DNA of 64,000 nt, from the NCBI GenBank assembly GCA_023410875.1, contig JAEYPH010000039.1, forward strand, positions 46,386 through 110,385. Reading direction: 5' to 3'. A program made the translations under genes and the position numbers. The notes beneath the pieces were generated by a model. That model was not told where the DNA came from. It was given only the letters and a program-made list of their open reading frames with translations, and searched no databases. Positions within the stretch are counted from its first letter, which is position 1; every line of letters begins with the position of its first letter. Below, one piece after another: positions 16,071 through 25,580 of the stretch. Source of the DNA: Bacillota bacterium (GTDB taxonomy: Bacteria; Bacillota; Clostridia; Christensenellales; UMGS416).

Positions 16071-18968
16071 ATGCAAAGCCTTGTGCAGAAATTCACCGCC
16101 GTGAAGACCAGCGTCGGTGGGAACCGCGAAAAGCGGCATTATGAAGATACGTTCGGAATGCCCCGGGAAGAAGCCAACCGCATCACGATGCCCAACCGCT
16201 GGCAGCGCCGGCTGCTGGGCCAATTGGAGTTCGCCCTGAAGCTTTCCGAATCACTGAATGGTCGGTTTGACGACTGTCTGCATGAAACATTGGACTGCTT
16301 GCTGGAGCAGGTCGCCGATCAAGGCGCGCTGACCCGCGACGACGTGGAACGCGCCGAGGCGAAGCTTTCGCCGTTGCAAGCCGCCGCAAAGGAATACCGG
16401 CTGATACTGGCAGGCCATGCCCACATCGACATGAACTGGATGTGGTCTTATCACGAGACCGTGGCCGCCACGCTGGAAACCTTCCGCACGATGCTGACGA
16501 TCATGGACGAATACCAGGATTTCCACTTCTCCCAGTCTCAGGCGGCGGTTTATAAAATCGTCGAGGAATACGACCCGGCGCTGATGGAGCGCATCAAGGC
16601 CCGTATCGCCGAAGGCCGTTGGGAAGTCACCGCATCGGCTTGGGTGGAGACGGACAAGAACATGCCGTCCACGGAGTCCCTGGTGCGCCATATTCTCTAT
16701 ACCAAAAAATACCTTCAGGAGACCTGGGGCGTACCCGCCGACAGCCTGGAAGTGGATTTCTCCCCGGACACCTTTGGCCACAGCGCCCATTTGAGCGAGC
16801 TGAACGGGCATGGCGGCGTGAAATACTACTACCATTGCCGCGGTCTGGACGGCGACAACGTGCTGTATCGCTGGCGCGCGCCCAGCGGCGCGGAGGTGCT
16901 TGCCTACCGTGAGCCCTATTGGTACAACAGCGCCATCACGCCGGTGATTGGCGCGGGCCTCATCGACGTGGCCCGCCGCAGCGGGGGGCTTAAGACCGGG
17001 CTGGTGGTATATGGCGTGGGTGACCACGGCGGCGGCCCCACCCGCCGCGACATCGAGCGCGCCCGAGAAATGCAGTCCTGGCCCATCTTCCCGGTCGTGG
17101 AGTTCGGCACCTTCCGCAAATACTTCCAGGCCGCCGAGAGCGTGCGCGAGAACCTGGAAGTCGTGGACCGCGAACTGAACTTCACCTTCCCCGGCTGTTA
17201 CACGACCCAGAGCCGCATCAAGATGGGCAACCGCCGCAGCGAGGCCGCTTTGGCCGACGCCGAAGCCATCAATGCTCTGGCGGCGTCGTTGACCGGCGCC
17301 CCCTATCGCCACCGCGCCTATGAGCAGGCCTGGCAGAAGGTGCTCTTCACCCACTTCCATGACATTCTGACCGGCTCCTGTGTGCAGGACAGCCGCGAGC
17401 ACGCCATGGGCCTGTTCAGCGAAGCGCAAGCCGCTGCTCAGTCCTCCCGTCTGATCACCCTGCGCGCCATCACGGCCCGCATCGATTCCTCGTCGCTGCT
17501 CAGCGATGAGGACGTGTCGGCCAGCCAATCCGAAGGGGCCGGCGTCGGGTACGGTATAGGCTATCCCACCCCTGGCGGCTATGGCACCGCTGGCCTTTGC
17601 GGCGCGGGGCTGCTGGCCGCTGAGCGCGGCGCCGGCCTTAAGCGAATCCTGCACATCTTCAACCCCAGCGCCCACCGCCGTGACGCCGTCGTCGAGGTCA
17701 CCATTTGGGACTGGGTGGGCGACATGTCCCGCATCCGCCTGCAAGACGGGCAGGGCAAACAAGCTGATTTCCAGTTGCTAGATAACGATCTGCGTACCTA
17801 TTGGGATCACAAGTATTTCCGGCTGCTGCTGCGGGTAGATTTGCCGGCCATGGGTTATGCGACCTATGTGCTGGATGAGGCGGAAATGACCAGCTATCCC
17901 GTCTACTATCAGCCGCCGATCCGCACCACCGGCGCTTTCGACCCCTATGTGCTGGAAAACGAATTCCTGCGGGTGCAGTTGGACGCCGCCACCGCCGAGG
18001 TTGTATCCATGGTGGATAAGAAAACCGGCCGTGAGCTGATCCGCACCGGCGACACCGCCGGCCTGCGCCTGGTGGACACCGAGGCCAAAACGTCCAGCGC
18101 CTGGCTCATTGGCCGCTACATCCACACCGAGAAGGTCAATCGCAACATCAAGATCAACACCCTACCCGCCGGCCCCGTGCGCCGGGGCGTGGAAGTAGAA
18201 ATCCCCTTCCGCAGCTCCACGGCCAAGCTCAGCCTGTGGCTGGACCAGGGCTGCCCGGCCTTGCAGGCCGACCTCAAGGTGGACTGGCACGAGATCGCCA
18301 AGGGTGATTCCCCCGTGCCGGTGCTGACCTATGCGGTGCCGCTGCAGGGGGCGCCGGAGCAATATCTTTTCGATGTGCCCGCGGGCGTACAGAGCCGCGG
18401 CCCCTATAGCCAGGACGTGCCCGGCTTGCAATACGGCGCCGCCGTGGCCGCCGGCCGGGCGCTGGCGCTGGTTTGCGACAGCAAGTACGGCTACCGTGCC
18501 GATGGCCAGTCGCTGATCCTGACGCTGATCAATGCAGCCAACAGCCCCGACCCGTATCCGGAACGCGGCATTCACACTGTGCGTTTTGCTGTGGCGGTGG
18601 CCGACGCATGCCCCAAGGCGTTGGAGGAGCTGGCTTTTGACCTGAACCGCCTGCCGGCGGCGGTCTCCGAGCGGCCGCACAGCGGCGATTTGCCGCTGGC
18701 TGCCTCTTTGCTGGAGTTGGAAGAGGGCGGCTCCGCGGTGATCAGCGGCATCAAAGCAGCCGAGGACGGCAAGGGCGTCATCGTGCGCCTGTATAACCCC
18801 ATCGGTACATCCACAACGGCGCGGCTGGCGCTGATGAAGGCTCCCCGCGCCGCCCACACGGTGGACGCGATGGAACAGCCCGCAGCGGGCAGCGCAGCCG
18901 TGGTCGGCAACACTGTAACCCTGCAACTGGGACCCAACCGCCTGCAGGCGGTCCGGATAGAGTTCTAA
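16071..18968 (+). CDS. Alpha-mannosidase, glycoside hydrolase family 38
   Basis: Predicted cytoplasmic zinc-dependent exo-alpha-mannosidase of 965 residues acting on imported mannosides. Visible signatures are the zinc site AGHAHIDMNW (His and Asp ligands), the nucleophile region SPDTFGHSAH (Asp233), and HFHDILTGSCVQDSREH with a further zinc His. No signal peptide. The start at ATG 16071 follows GGATGGAG and lies downstream of the predicted promoter; longer in-frame starts would include the operator and are rejected. The length fits bacterial GH38 enzymes (850-1050). First gene of the run that continues with two oxidoreductases and a glycyl radical pair. Confidence 0.94.
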   Translation: MQSLVQKFTAVKTSVGGNREKRHYEDTFGMPREEANRITMPNRWQRRLLGQLEFALKLSESLNGRFDDCLHETLDCLLEQVADQGALTRDDVERAEAKLSPLQAAAKEYRLILAGHAHIDMNWMWSYHETVAATLETFRTMLTIMDEYQDFHFSQSQAAVYKIVEEYDPALMERIKARIAEGRWEVTASAWVETDKNMPSTESLVRHILYTKKYLQETWGVPADSLEVDFSPDTFGHSAHLSELNGHGGVKYYYHCRGLDGDNVLYRWRAPSGAEVLAYREPYWYNSAITPVIGAGLIDVARRSGGLKTGLVVYGVGDHGGGPTRRDIERAREMQSWPIFPVVEFGTFRKYFQAAESVRENLEVVDRELNFTFPGCYTTQSRIKMGNRRSEAALADAEAINALAASLTGAPYRHRAYEQAWQKVLFTHFHDILTGSCVQDSREHAMGLFSEAQAAAQSSRLITLRAITARIDSSSLLSDEDVSASQSEGAGVGYGIGYPTPGGYGTAGLCGAGLLAAERGAGLKRILHIFNPSAHRRDAVVEVTIWDWVGDMSRIRLQDGQGKQADFQLLDNDLRTYWDHKYFRLLLRVDLPAMGYATYVLDEAEMTSYPVYYQPPIRTTGAFDPYVLENEFLRVQLDAATAEVVSMVDKKTGRELIRTGDTAGLRLVDTEAKTSSAWLIGRYIHTEKVNRNIKINTLPAGPVRRGVEVEIPFRSSTAKLSLWLDQGCPALQADLKVDWHEIAKGDSPVPVLTYAVPLQGAPEQYLFDVPAGVQSRGPYSQDVPGLQYGAAVAAGRALALVCDSKYGYRADGQSLILTLINAANSPDPYPERGIHTVRFAVAVADACPKALEELAFDLNRLPAAVSERPHSGDLPLAASLLELEEGGSAVISGIKAAEDGKGVIVRLYNPIGTSTTARLALMKAPRAAHTVDAMEQPAAGSAAVVGNTVTLQLGPNRLQAVRIEF

Positions 18969-19001
18969 CCGGAAACAGGAAAGAGGAAAAGGAGACTACC
19001 C

Positions 19002-20096
19002 ATGGACAGAAAGCTGCGCATTGGTTTCATCGGCACCGGTGGAATCGCCCATGCCCACATGGCCGCTTACTCCAAGTTCGACGATGTGGAGATCGTCGGT
19101 GGCGCCGACATCGTGCCCGGCAAGGCTCGGGCTTTCCTGGACAAGTGGAACCTCCCCAATGCCCAGGCCTTCGAGAGCGCCAAAGAGCTCATCGAAAACG
19201 TCGAGATGGACGGCGTCACCGTTTGCACCTACAACAAGACTCACGCCGAGTGCGTCGTCGCCGCTTTCGAGGCCGGCCTGCACGTGCAGTGTGAGAAACC
19301 CATGAGCTTTACGCTGCAGGAAGCAGTCGATATGGTGCGCGCCTCCCGCAAGGCCAACAAAATGTTGACCATCGGCTTCCAGCCCCGCTATGACCGCATG
19401 CGCCAGAAGGTTGACGATATCATCAATTCCGGCGCACTGGGCAAGGTGTATTACATCCAGAGCGGCGGCGGCCGCCGCCGGGGTATCCCGGGCAGCACCT
19501 TTGTGCAGGAAGAAAAGGCGGGCTTCGGCTGCCTGGGCGACATCGGCTGCTATTCCATCGACGAGTGCCTGCATGCCGTGCACTATCCCAAGCCGCTGAC
19601 GGTCTCCGCTGTGGCGACGGATTACTTTGGCACCAACCCCAAATATTGGGCCGACGCCGAGAACTTTCATGTGGACGACTTCTCCGTGGCTTTTGTGCGC
19701 TGCGAGGGTGACTTGACCTTCGTATTCAAGCAGAGTTGGGCCATGCACGCCGACAGCCTGGGCGACACGCTGTGGCTGGGCACCGAGGGCGCCATCAAGG
19801 TCTGCAACGGCTTTGACTATGCCAACAAGCCCTCCCGCGTCATGTATTTCACCGACGTCAACGGCATGCAGGTGGACAGCTTCGTATTGCCCAGCCACGC
19901 CTTTGACGCTTACTCCGGCCCCGGCGGCATCGACATCTTTGCCGCCAAGGTGCGCGCCTACTGCGATGCCATCATCAATGGCGATCCCGCACCGATCCCC
20001 GGCGAGGAGATCCTGATGAACCAGGCCATCTGCGATGGCATCTATCGTTCCGCCAAGCTCAAGAAGGAAGTTGAGATCATCATCCCGAAGATTTAA
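19002..20096 (+). CDS. Gfo/Idh/MocA family oxidoreductase
   Basis: NAD(P)-dependent sugar or cyclitol dehydrogenase of 364 residues. The N-terminal Rossmann fold has GFIGTGGIAHAH, and the family's catalytic-lysine motif is CEKPMS. The C-terminal alpha/beta domain carries the GDIGCYSIDECLHAV region with Asp/His expected at the active site. An AGGAGA ribosome binding site precedes the ATG; it starts 33 bases after the mannosidase stop. The substrate is unknown; the context suggests a sugar released from a mannoside. Confidence 0.9.
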   Translation: MDRKLRIGFIGTGGIAHAHMAAYSKFDDVEIVGGADIVPGKARAFLDKWNLPNAQAFESAKELIENVEMDGVTVCTYNKTHAECVVAAFEAGLHVQCEKPMSFTLQEAVDMVRASRKANKMLTIGFQPRYDRMRQKVDDIINSGALGKVYYIQSGGGRRRGIPGSTFVQEEKAGFGCLGDIGCYSIDECLHAVHYPKPLTVSAVATDYFGTNPKYWADAENFHVDDFSVAFVRCEGDLTFVFKQSWAMHADSLGDTLWLGTEGAIKVCNGFDYANKPSRVMYFTDVNGMQVDSFVLPSHAFDAYSGPGGIDIFAAKVRAYCDAIINGDPAPIPGEEILMNQAICDGIYRSAKLKKEVEIIIPKI

Positions 20097-20135
20097 TGCA
20101 ACATACAACTGTCAATCTTAAAGGAGGCCTTCCCC

Positions 20136-21116
20136 ATGATCCAAGTAGCGATGCTCTCCAAGTGGCATGTGCATGCCGGCGACTACGCCCGCGGCGTACA
20201 GAACTCCGGCGTGGCCAAGATCACCTGCGTGTGGGATGAGGACGCCCAGCGCGGCCAGACCTGGGCCGACGAGCTGGGTGTGCCCTTTGTGGCTGATCTG
20301 GACACGCTGCTGGCCCGCAAGGATGTGGACGCCGTCGTCGTGGACACGCCCACCAGCGACCACTGCCGCGTGATGGTGGCCGCCGCCAACGCCGGCAAGC
20401 ACATCTTCACCGAGAAGGCCCTGGCCCCCACGGTGGCCGAGTGCAAGCAGATCGCCGAAGCCGTGGCCAAAAACGGCGTCAAGTTCGTGATCTCCCACCC
20501 CTTCCTGACCACCGGCCTTGCGCAGTATGCCAAGCAGCTGATCGAAGACGGCACGCTGGGCGACATCCACTATATGCGCTTCCGCAACGCCCATAACGGC
20601 TCGCTGGCCGGCTGGCTGCCCCCTCACTGGTATGATATGGAGAAGACCGGCGGCGGCGCCATGATGGACCTGGGCTGCCACCCGATGTACACCGCTGCCT
20701 ATCTGCTGGGCAAGCCCAGCCGCATCACGTCCATGTTCAACCGCACCCATGCCCCCGCCGGCGACGACAACGCCGTAAGCGTCGTGGAGTTCGAGAACAA
20801 GGCCATCGCCGTGCTGGAGACGTCCTTTGTGTCCCCCGCTGATGCCGGCTGCTTCGAGCTGCTGGGCTCCAAGGGCGCACTGGTCAGCGTTGGCGGCCAG
20901 GTCAAGGTGCGCAGCACCGACTTCGGCGTGGATGGCTGGGTGCTGATCGACAAGCTGCCAGCGGCCTTGCCCATGGCCATGCAGCAGTGGTTCGACGGCA
21001 TCCTCAACGGCACCCCGATCCCCTATGACACCGAACGCGGCATCGCTCTGACCGAGCTGCTGGAGAACGCTTACAAGGCCGATCGCGAGCAGCGCATCGT
21101 GAAGATCGAGGGATAA
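20136..21116 (+). CDS. Gfo/Idh/MocA family oxidoreductase, atypical nucleotide-binding motif
   Basis: Protein of 326 residues with an AAAGGAGG ribosome binding site. It has the overall family architecture, including FTEKALAPT in place of the usual EKP, and GGGAMMDLGCHPMYTAAYLLG near the middle, the common Asp-xx-xHxxD/T-type active-site helix. The N-terminal strand is MIQVAMLSKWHVHAGDY, which lacks the GxGxxG/A loop of the preceding paralogue. Cofactor binding may therefore differ, or this may belong to a sub-family with a WHVHA motif. Same operon as its neighbours. Confidence 0.87.
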   Translation: MIQVAMLSKWHVHAGDYARGVQNSGVAKITCVWDEDAQRGQTWADELGVPFVADLDTLLARKDVDAVVVDTPTSDHCRVMVAAANAGKHIFTEKALAPTVAECKQIAEAVAKNGVKFVISHPFLTTGLAQYAKQLIEDGTLGDIHYMRFRNAHNGSLAGWLPPHWYDMEKTGGGAMMDLGCHPMYTAAYLLGKPSRITSMFNRTHAPAGDDNAVSVVEFENKAIAVLETSFVSPADAGCFELLGSKGALVSVGGQVKVRSTDFGVDGWVLIDKLPAALPMAMQQWFDGILNGTPIPYDTERGIALTELLENAYKADREQRIVKIEG

Positions 21117-21123
21117 CGCGTCC

Positions 21124-22014
21124 ATGACCGGGACTATCTATAACATCCAGCGCTTCTCCATCCACGACGGACCGGGCATTCGCACCACGGTGTTCTTCAA
21201 GGGTTGCAACCTGCGATGCCTGTGGTGCCACAACCCCGAATCCATCTCCCGGCGGCCGGAAGTGGAATTCTACCCGGAGCGCTGCATCGGGTGTGGGCGG
21301 TGCTTTGACGCCTGCCCCACCCATGCTCATATTCTGGACGAGACCGGCGCACACCGCATCGACCGCAGCCTCTGCGAGGGATGCCTGGCGTGCGCCGGCG
21401 TCTGCTATGCCGAAGCGCTGGTGGGCGTGGGCCGCCAGGTGAGCGCGGAAGAGCTGCTGGCCTCCATCCTGACCGACCGGCCCTACTATGAGCAATCCGG
21501 CGGCGGCGTCACGTTCTCCGGTGGCGAGTGCATGGCGCAGGCGAATTTCCTAAGCGAGATACTGGCCGCCTGCCGGCGCGAGGGCATCCACACCGCCGTG
21601 GACACCGCGGGCAACGTGCCCTGGGAGAGCTTCGAGAAGGTGTTGGAGCACACGGATCTCTTCCTCTATGACCTGAAGGCCGCCGACAGCGAAACCCACC
21701 GGCGTCTGACCGGCGCGGGAAACGAACGCATCCTGAGCAACCTGAAAAACTTGAGCGTGGCAAGAAAACGCATCATCGTACGCATACCCTATATACCGGG
21801 GTGCAACGACGGTGAGATTGAGGCCATGGCGAATATTCTGAAGGCTTTAGCCGTGGAGCGCGTGGAAGTGATGCCCTATCACCGCCTGGGGGAGGGCAAA
21901 TACGCCGCGCTGGGCATCACTGCCCAAACCGCCATCACCATCCCCACGCCTCAGGAAACCCAGGCCGCCGTGGAACTGCTGCGCAGCCACGGCATCAACG
22001 CCCATCCGGCATGA
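21124..22014 (+). CDS. Glycyl radical enzyme activating enzyme (radical SAM, PflA-like)
   Basis: Installs the glycyl radical on the enzyme encoded next. 296 residues with the radical SAM motif GCNLRCLWC, two ferredoxin-like clusters (CIGCGRCFDACP and CEGCLACAGVC), and the SGGE motif in FSGGECMAQ. The insertion of extra clusters is typical of activases for non-PFL glycyl radical enzymes rather than of PFL activase itself. It begins 7 bases after the oxidoreductase gene, and its stop overlaps an alternative ATG of the next gene. Confidence 0.94.
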   Translation: MTGTIYNIQRFSIHDGPGIRTTVFFKGCNLRCLWCHNPESISRRPEVEFYPERCIGCGRCFDACPTHAHILDETGAHRIDRSLCEGCLACAGVCYAEALVGVGRQVSAEELLASILTDRPYYEQSGGGVTFSGGECMAQANFLSEILAACRREGIHTAVDTAGNVPWESFEKVLEHTDLFLYDLKAADSETHRRLTGAGNERILSNLKNLSVARKRIIVRIPYIPGCNDGEIEAMANILKALAVERVEVMPYHRLGEGKYAALGITAQTAITIPTPQETQAAVELLRSHGINAHPA

Positions 22015-22040
22015 CCGAGCATCCAAGGGGGAGACGCCTA

Positions 22041-24218
22041 ATGCTGAATACCGAGAGAGCGGCGATGTCGCCGCTGTACGCCGGGCGCATCCAGCGCCTG
22101 CATGAAGACAAGATGGCCATCAACGAGGTCAAGATCCGTCTGATCGGCCGCGGAAAGATGGACTTCGACGACTGGGGATTCGTCTATTACCCGGATTTCA
22201 AATTCACCGCGCCCAGCGACCGAGAAGATGGCATCATCTGCGGATATGTACCCATCGGGCGCACGCTGCGCAAGTTTTTCCAGGAGATTCCCAAGTATGT
22301 GAACCCCAACAGCGCGCTGGCCGGCGCGTGGATAAGCCCCATCGGCAACTATGTGACCATCCGCATGCCGCCGGAACTGATTCCGCAGGATCTGGTGCCC
22401 ATCTGGAAGGAATATGACACGCGTCCGGGCTTTGGGGCCATGAACCACTGCGCGCCGGACATGAACATCGGCCTGCAGCTGGGTTGGGGCGGCCTCCTCC
22501 GGAAGATTCGCTACCATCGCGACTTCAACGCGCCGGCGGACACCGCCTTCTACGACGGCGAGGAGCAGGTCGTGCTGGGCATGCAGGAATGGATCGCCGC
22601 GCTGGCGGCCCAGTGCCGGGCCATGGCCGCGGACGAGGCCGACGCCGACACCCGCGCCAACCTGTTGGAAATGGCTGAAATGAACGAGTGGCTCGTGGAC
22701 AACCCGCCGCGCACGCTGCGGGAGGCTTGCCAGTTCCTGGCCCACTTCCAGACGCTGGACCGCACCTATTTCGTGGGCGGCGCGCTGCAGCAGTTGGACG
22801 AATTGCTGCGGCCCTGGTATGAGCGCGATATCGCCGAAGGCCGCGTGACCGACGAGCAGGCCGTATGGCACCTGGCCAGCCTGTTCTTCAACGACACCCA
22901 CTATTCGCAGATCGCGGGCCTGACCGCCGACGGCTCCCGGGACATGACCAGCCGGTTAAGCTTCCTAATTCTGGATGCGCTGCACCTGCTGAAGATCCCT
23001 GTGAACATGGCCGTGCGCGTGCACGACGGCGTGAACCCGGAGCTGCTGCGCCGCAGCCTGGAATACATCCTGGAGGATGGCTCCGGCGTGGACTACTCAT
23101 GCAATGTAGGCTGTGAGCAGGGCTATGCCGCCAACGGCTATCCGCTGGAGCTGGCCCGGCAGCGGGCCAAGGTGGGCTGCAACTGGACCGCCCTGCCCGG
23201 CCGCGAATACCCGCTGCAGGACGTGACCCGTGCCAACCTGGCCTTTGCGCTGACCCACGCGCTGGAGGACGTGCGCGCCAACCCTTCGCTGGAGGCGCTG
23301 TTTGAGCGCTTCGCCCATCACACCGGCGTCATCGTGGACAGCATCAAGGCGGGTTACGACCGCCACTATGAGCTCGTGGGCGTCAACACGCCGGAAATGG
23401 TGTACAACCTCTTCATGCACGGCCCGGTGGAGCGGGGCATCAACTGCTCCCAGGGCGGCGTGGACATCCTGAATTTCAACATCGACGGCGTGGCGCTGGC
23501 CACGGTGGCCGATTCCTTGGCCGCCATCCAGCAGCGCGTTGTGGACGAAGGCCGCCTGAGCTGGGCGCAGCTCTACGAGGCGCTGGACCGCAACTACGAG
23601 GGCATGGAGGACGTGCGGCTGATGCTTCGGAACATCCCGCGCTTTGGCAGCCCCAATTCCCTGGCGGAAAGCTGGGCGCTGCGGGTGCGCGATTGCTTCG
23701 TGCACGCGTGCAAGCGCAGTGGCACGCCCAAGTACAATCTGCCCATCCTGCCGGGGATGTTCTCCCATGGCACGATAATGGAGCTGGGCTCCAACCTTGG
23801 CGCCACGCCCAACGGCCGGCGCTCCGGCGAGGCCATCAGCCACTCCAACGAGCCCGACCCGGGCTTTGCCCGGGGGCTGGATACGTTCTCGCCGTCGCTC
23901 AAGGCCACGGCTGTGGCCAAGGCGCAGCCGGGGTACGGCAACTCGGCGCCGCTGCACCTGGACATCGACACCGAGATGCTGGCCCACGCCGGCGGCATTG
24001 AGGCGCTGATCGCGCTGATACACGCCCACAACCACATGGGCGGCACGCTGATCAACCTGAACTGCCTGACCAAGGAGCGCTTGCTCAAGGCCCACGAGAA
24101 CCCCGACCGCTACCCGGACCTGCTGGTCCGCGTAACAGGGTATTCGGCGTTTTTCGCGTCGCTGTCCAAGGAGTATAGGCAGCAGATTATAGACAGATTC
24201 TTGTCCAAAGCGGGCTGA
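22041..24218 (+). CDS. Glycyl radical enzyme of unknown substrate with GCNW active-site motif
   Basis: Oxygen-sensitive radical enzyme of 725 residues. The C-terminal glycyl loop is RVTGYSAFF with the radical Gly700. The thiyl cysteine is Cys380 in AKVGCNWTALPGRE, which aligns by spacing with the canonical GCVEP..PG motif, but the Val-Glu pair is replaced by Asn-Trp, so the general base found in dehydratases and lyases such as CutC or GldB is absent. ATG 22041 is preferred (GGGGGAG upstream) over the ATG at 22011 that overlaps the previous stop. It is last in the mannosidase operon, paired with its activase. Reaction unknown; a sugar- or polyol-derived substrate is inferred from context only. 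Confidence 0.9.
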   Translation: MLNTERAAMSPLYAGRIQRLHEDKMAINEVKIRLIGRGKMDFDDWGFVYYPDFKFTAPSDREDGIICGYVPIGRTLRKFFQEIPKYVNPNSALAGAWISPIGNYVTIRMPPELIPQDLVPIWKEYDTRPGFGAMNHCAPDMNIGLQLGWGGLLRKIRYHRDFNAPADTAFYDGEEQVVLGMQEWIAALAAQCRAMAADEADADTRANLLEMAEMNEWLVDNPPRTLREACQFLAHFQTLDRTYFVGGALQQLDELLRPWYERDIAEGRVTDEQAVWHLASLFFNDTHYSQIAGLTADGSRDMTSRLSFLILDALHLLKIPVNMAVRVHDGVNPELLRRSLEYILEDGSGVDYSCNVGCEQGYAANGYPLELARQRAKVGCNWTALPGREYPLQDVTRANLAFALTHALEDVRANPSLEALFERFAHHTGVIVDSIKAGYDRHYELVGVNTPEMVYNLFMHGPVERGINCSQGGVDILNFNIDGVALATVADSLAAIQQRVVDEGRLSWAQLYEALDRNYEGMEDVRLMLRNIPRFGSPNSLAESWALRVRDCFVHACKRSGTPKYNLPILPGMFSHGTIMELGSNLGATPNGRRSGEAISHSNEPDPGFARGLDTFSPSLKATAVAKAQPGYGNSAPLHLDIDTEMLAHAGGIEALIALIHAHNHMGGTLINLNCLTKERLLKAHENPDRYPDLLVRVTGYSAFFASLSKEYRQQIIDRFLSKAG

Positions 24219-24235
24219 GCAATCATCAAATGAAG

Positions 24236-24264
24236 ACAGCCGGGGCATTTGCTCCGGCTGTTTC
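24236..24264. terminator. Intrinsic terminator after the glycyl radical enzyme
   Basis: ACAGCCGG (24236-24243) pairs with CCGGCTGT (24254-24261), with a further GC/GC pair inside, followed by TTTC. It lies 17 bases after the stop codon and 8 bases before the end of the convergent gene. Confidence 0.75.
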
Positions 24265-24271
24265 TTGCACT

Positions 24272-25297
24272 CTATCTCATAGTAAGCTCCGCATCGCCGG
24301 GCAAGGGTTTCAGCGGTGCGAAGGGCAGCGTCTGATACCAGTAGGCCACGGAGGTGTAATCGTCGTATCGCGGCCCGGTCCAGCCCAGATTGTCGATGGT
24401 CATGCGGAACCCGGTATTGAAGTGGATGGGGTCCTGCACGTGCCAACGGTACAGCAGGAAGCGCTGCTGGCCGTTGTATACCTCCCGGTTGCTGCCAAGT
24501 ATGGCGTACATGCCCACATAATGCCCGCTGTAGGTCTGGTATTTGTTGAGTATGATGTCGTTGCCGAAACCGTAGGAGCCGCAAAAATAGTCCTCCGTGC
24601 CGGTGTAATGGATGGAAGGATACTCGTCGTCATCCAGGTACATCCTGGCCTCTCCCTCCACCCAGCAGGTGTTGTTGCCGTTCATGCCCGCAGCCAGGCT
24701 GACGCCGACGAACTGCCCCTTGCCGCGGATGCCGTCTATGATCGTATAGGAGCGTCCCCTGGAGACCGGGTGTTCCTGTCGGTAAGAGGCGTGGAAGTAC
24801 CCGATGTTGTGCGGCAGGTCGCATTTGCAGCCGGTAATGATGTAGTAAAGGTCGTGGGCTTCCTGGCCGCGGTTTTCCACGGTGATGCGGCAGTGCCGCA
24901 GGAAAGGCATCTCCCAGTAGCAGTTGAGACCCCGGCCGGGGGCCACCAGCACCATGGCGGAATTCAGAGAAGGATAGTTGCCGTTGACGTCTTTAAAGTT
25001 TTCATCATAAGCGCAGCCGAAGAAAGCCGACAGGGGAGATTCCACCGAAGGGTACTCATTGTCCTCCCAATAAAACCGCAGTATGAAGTTGTGGCCGGTA
25101 TAGCCGGTAAACCAGATGCTCTGTATCATGCCCGGTCCGTCGGTATCCACCAAGGTGACCGTTTCTCCCGGATGGATGGTGACCGTGGGGCGTAACTTGG
25201 TGCAATCACCGCCGCGGGAACCGCCCGCCCGTTGGCCCGTGGGGTTCTCCGCGGAAAATGCAAAGGTCTGCGCGTCGGAAATGAGATAGTTCTTCAT
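24272..25297 (-). CDS. DUF2961 / glycoside hydrolase family 172 protein
   Basis: 341 residues starting with an AGGA-type site. The sequence has the DUF2961 pattern: KNYLISDAQTFAFSAENPTG at the N terminus, DGPGMIQSIWFTG, LRFYWEDNEYPSVESPLSAFFG, and YTGTEDYFCGSYGFG near the C terminus. Characterised GH172 members act on fructofuranosides and arabinofuranosides; the substrate here cannot be told. No signal peptide, so a cytoplasmic role on imported sugars is likely. The acidic residues in WEDNEYPSVE and the TGTEDYF segment are candidates for the active site. Confidence 0.86.
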   Translation of the reverse strand: MKNYLISDAQTFAFSAENPTGQRAGGSRGGDCTKLRPTVTIHPGETVTLVDTDGPGMIQSIWFTGYTGHNFILRFYWEDNEYPSVESPLSAFFGCAYDENFKDVNGNYPSLNSAMVLVAPGRGLNCYWEMPFLRHCRITVENRGQEAHDLYYIITGCKCDLPHNIGYFHASYRQEHPVSRGRSYTIIDGIRGKGQFVGVSLAAGMNGNNTCWVEGEARMYLDDDEYPSIHYTGTEDYFCGSYGFGNDIILNKYQTYSGHYVGMYAILGSNREVYNGQQRFLLYRWHVQDPIHFNTGFRMTIDNLGWTGPRYDDYTSVAYWYQTLPFAPLKPLPGDAELTMR

Positions 25298-25445
25298 TGT
25301 CGGTATCCTGACTCCCCGTAAAAGTGTACTACCAATTATAGTCTGTTTTGGCGTGCTATGCCACAGTCTCCCACAGTACTATCAGACATGCCGGAGGGTT
25401 TTGGTTTTCCACGGTCGTCCGCTGTCATATGCTAACAACGAAAGG

Positions 25446-25577
25446 ATGTGTCTTTCGTTGGCGGTATGCAAAGTGATCGTGACCAACCTCTACAAGAGCG
25501 ACGACGAGGCACTCAGGAAGAAGAACTTCACCCTGCTGCTGGCAAAATACATCACAGCCCAGAGCCAAAAAGCCTGA
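25446..25577 (+). CDS. Small protein immediately upstream of the serine recombinase
   Basis: 43 codons if the ATG at 25446 is used, ending 3 bases before the recombinase start. The peptide is lysine-rich (NLYKSDDEALRKKNFTLLLAKY), in the style of the short helical proteins that often precede large serine recombinases in Clostridia. The ATG follows AAAGG too closely for normal spacing, so a TTG (25458) or GTG (25473) start may be the true one. Function unknown; coupled expression with the recombinase is likely. Confidence 0.45.
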   Translation: MCLSLAVCKVIVTNLYKSDDEALRKKNFTLLLAKYITAQSQKA

Positions 25578-25580
25578 GGC

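Noticed and set aside
22011..22041. Start of the glycyl radical enzyme at 22011
   Set aside because: Although ATGA overlaps the activase stop, the ATG at 22041 has a clear GGGGGAG site and gives the usual N terminus.
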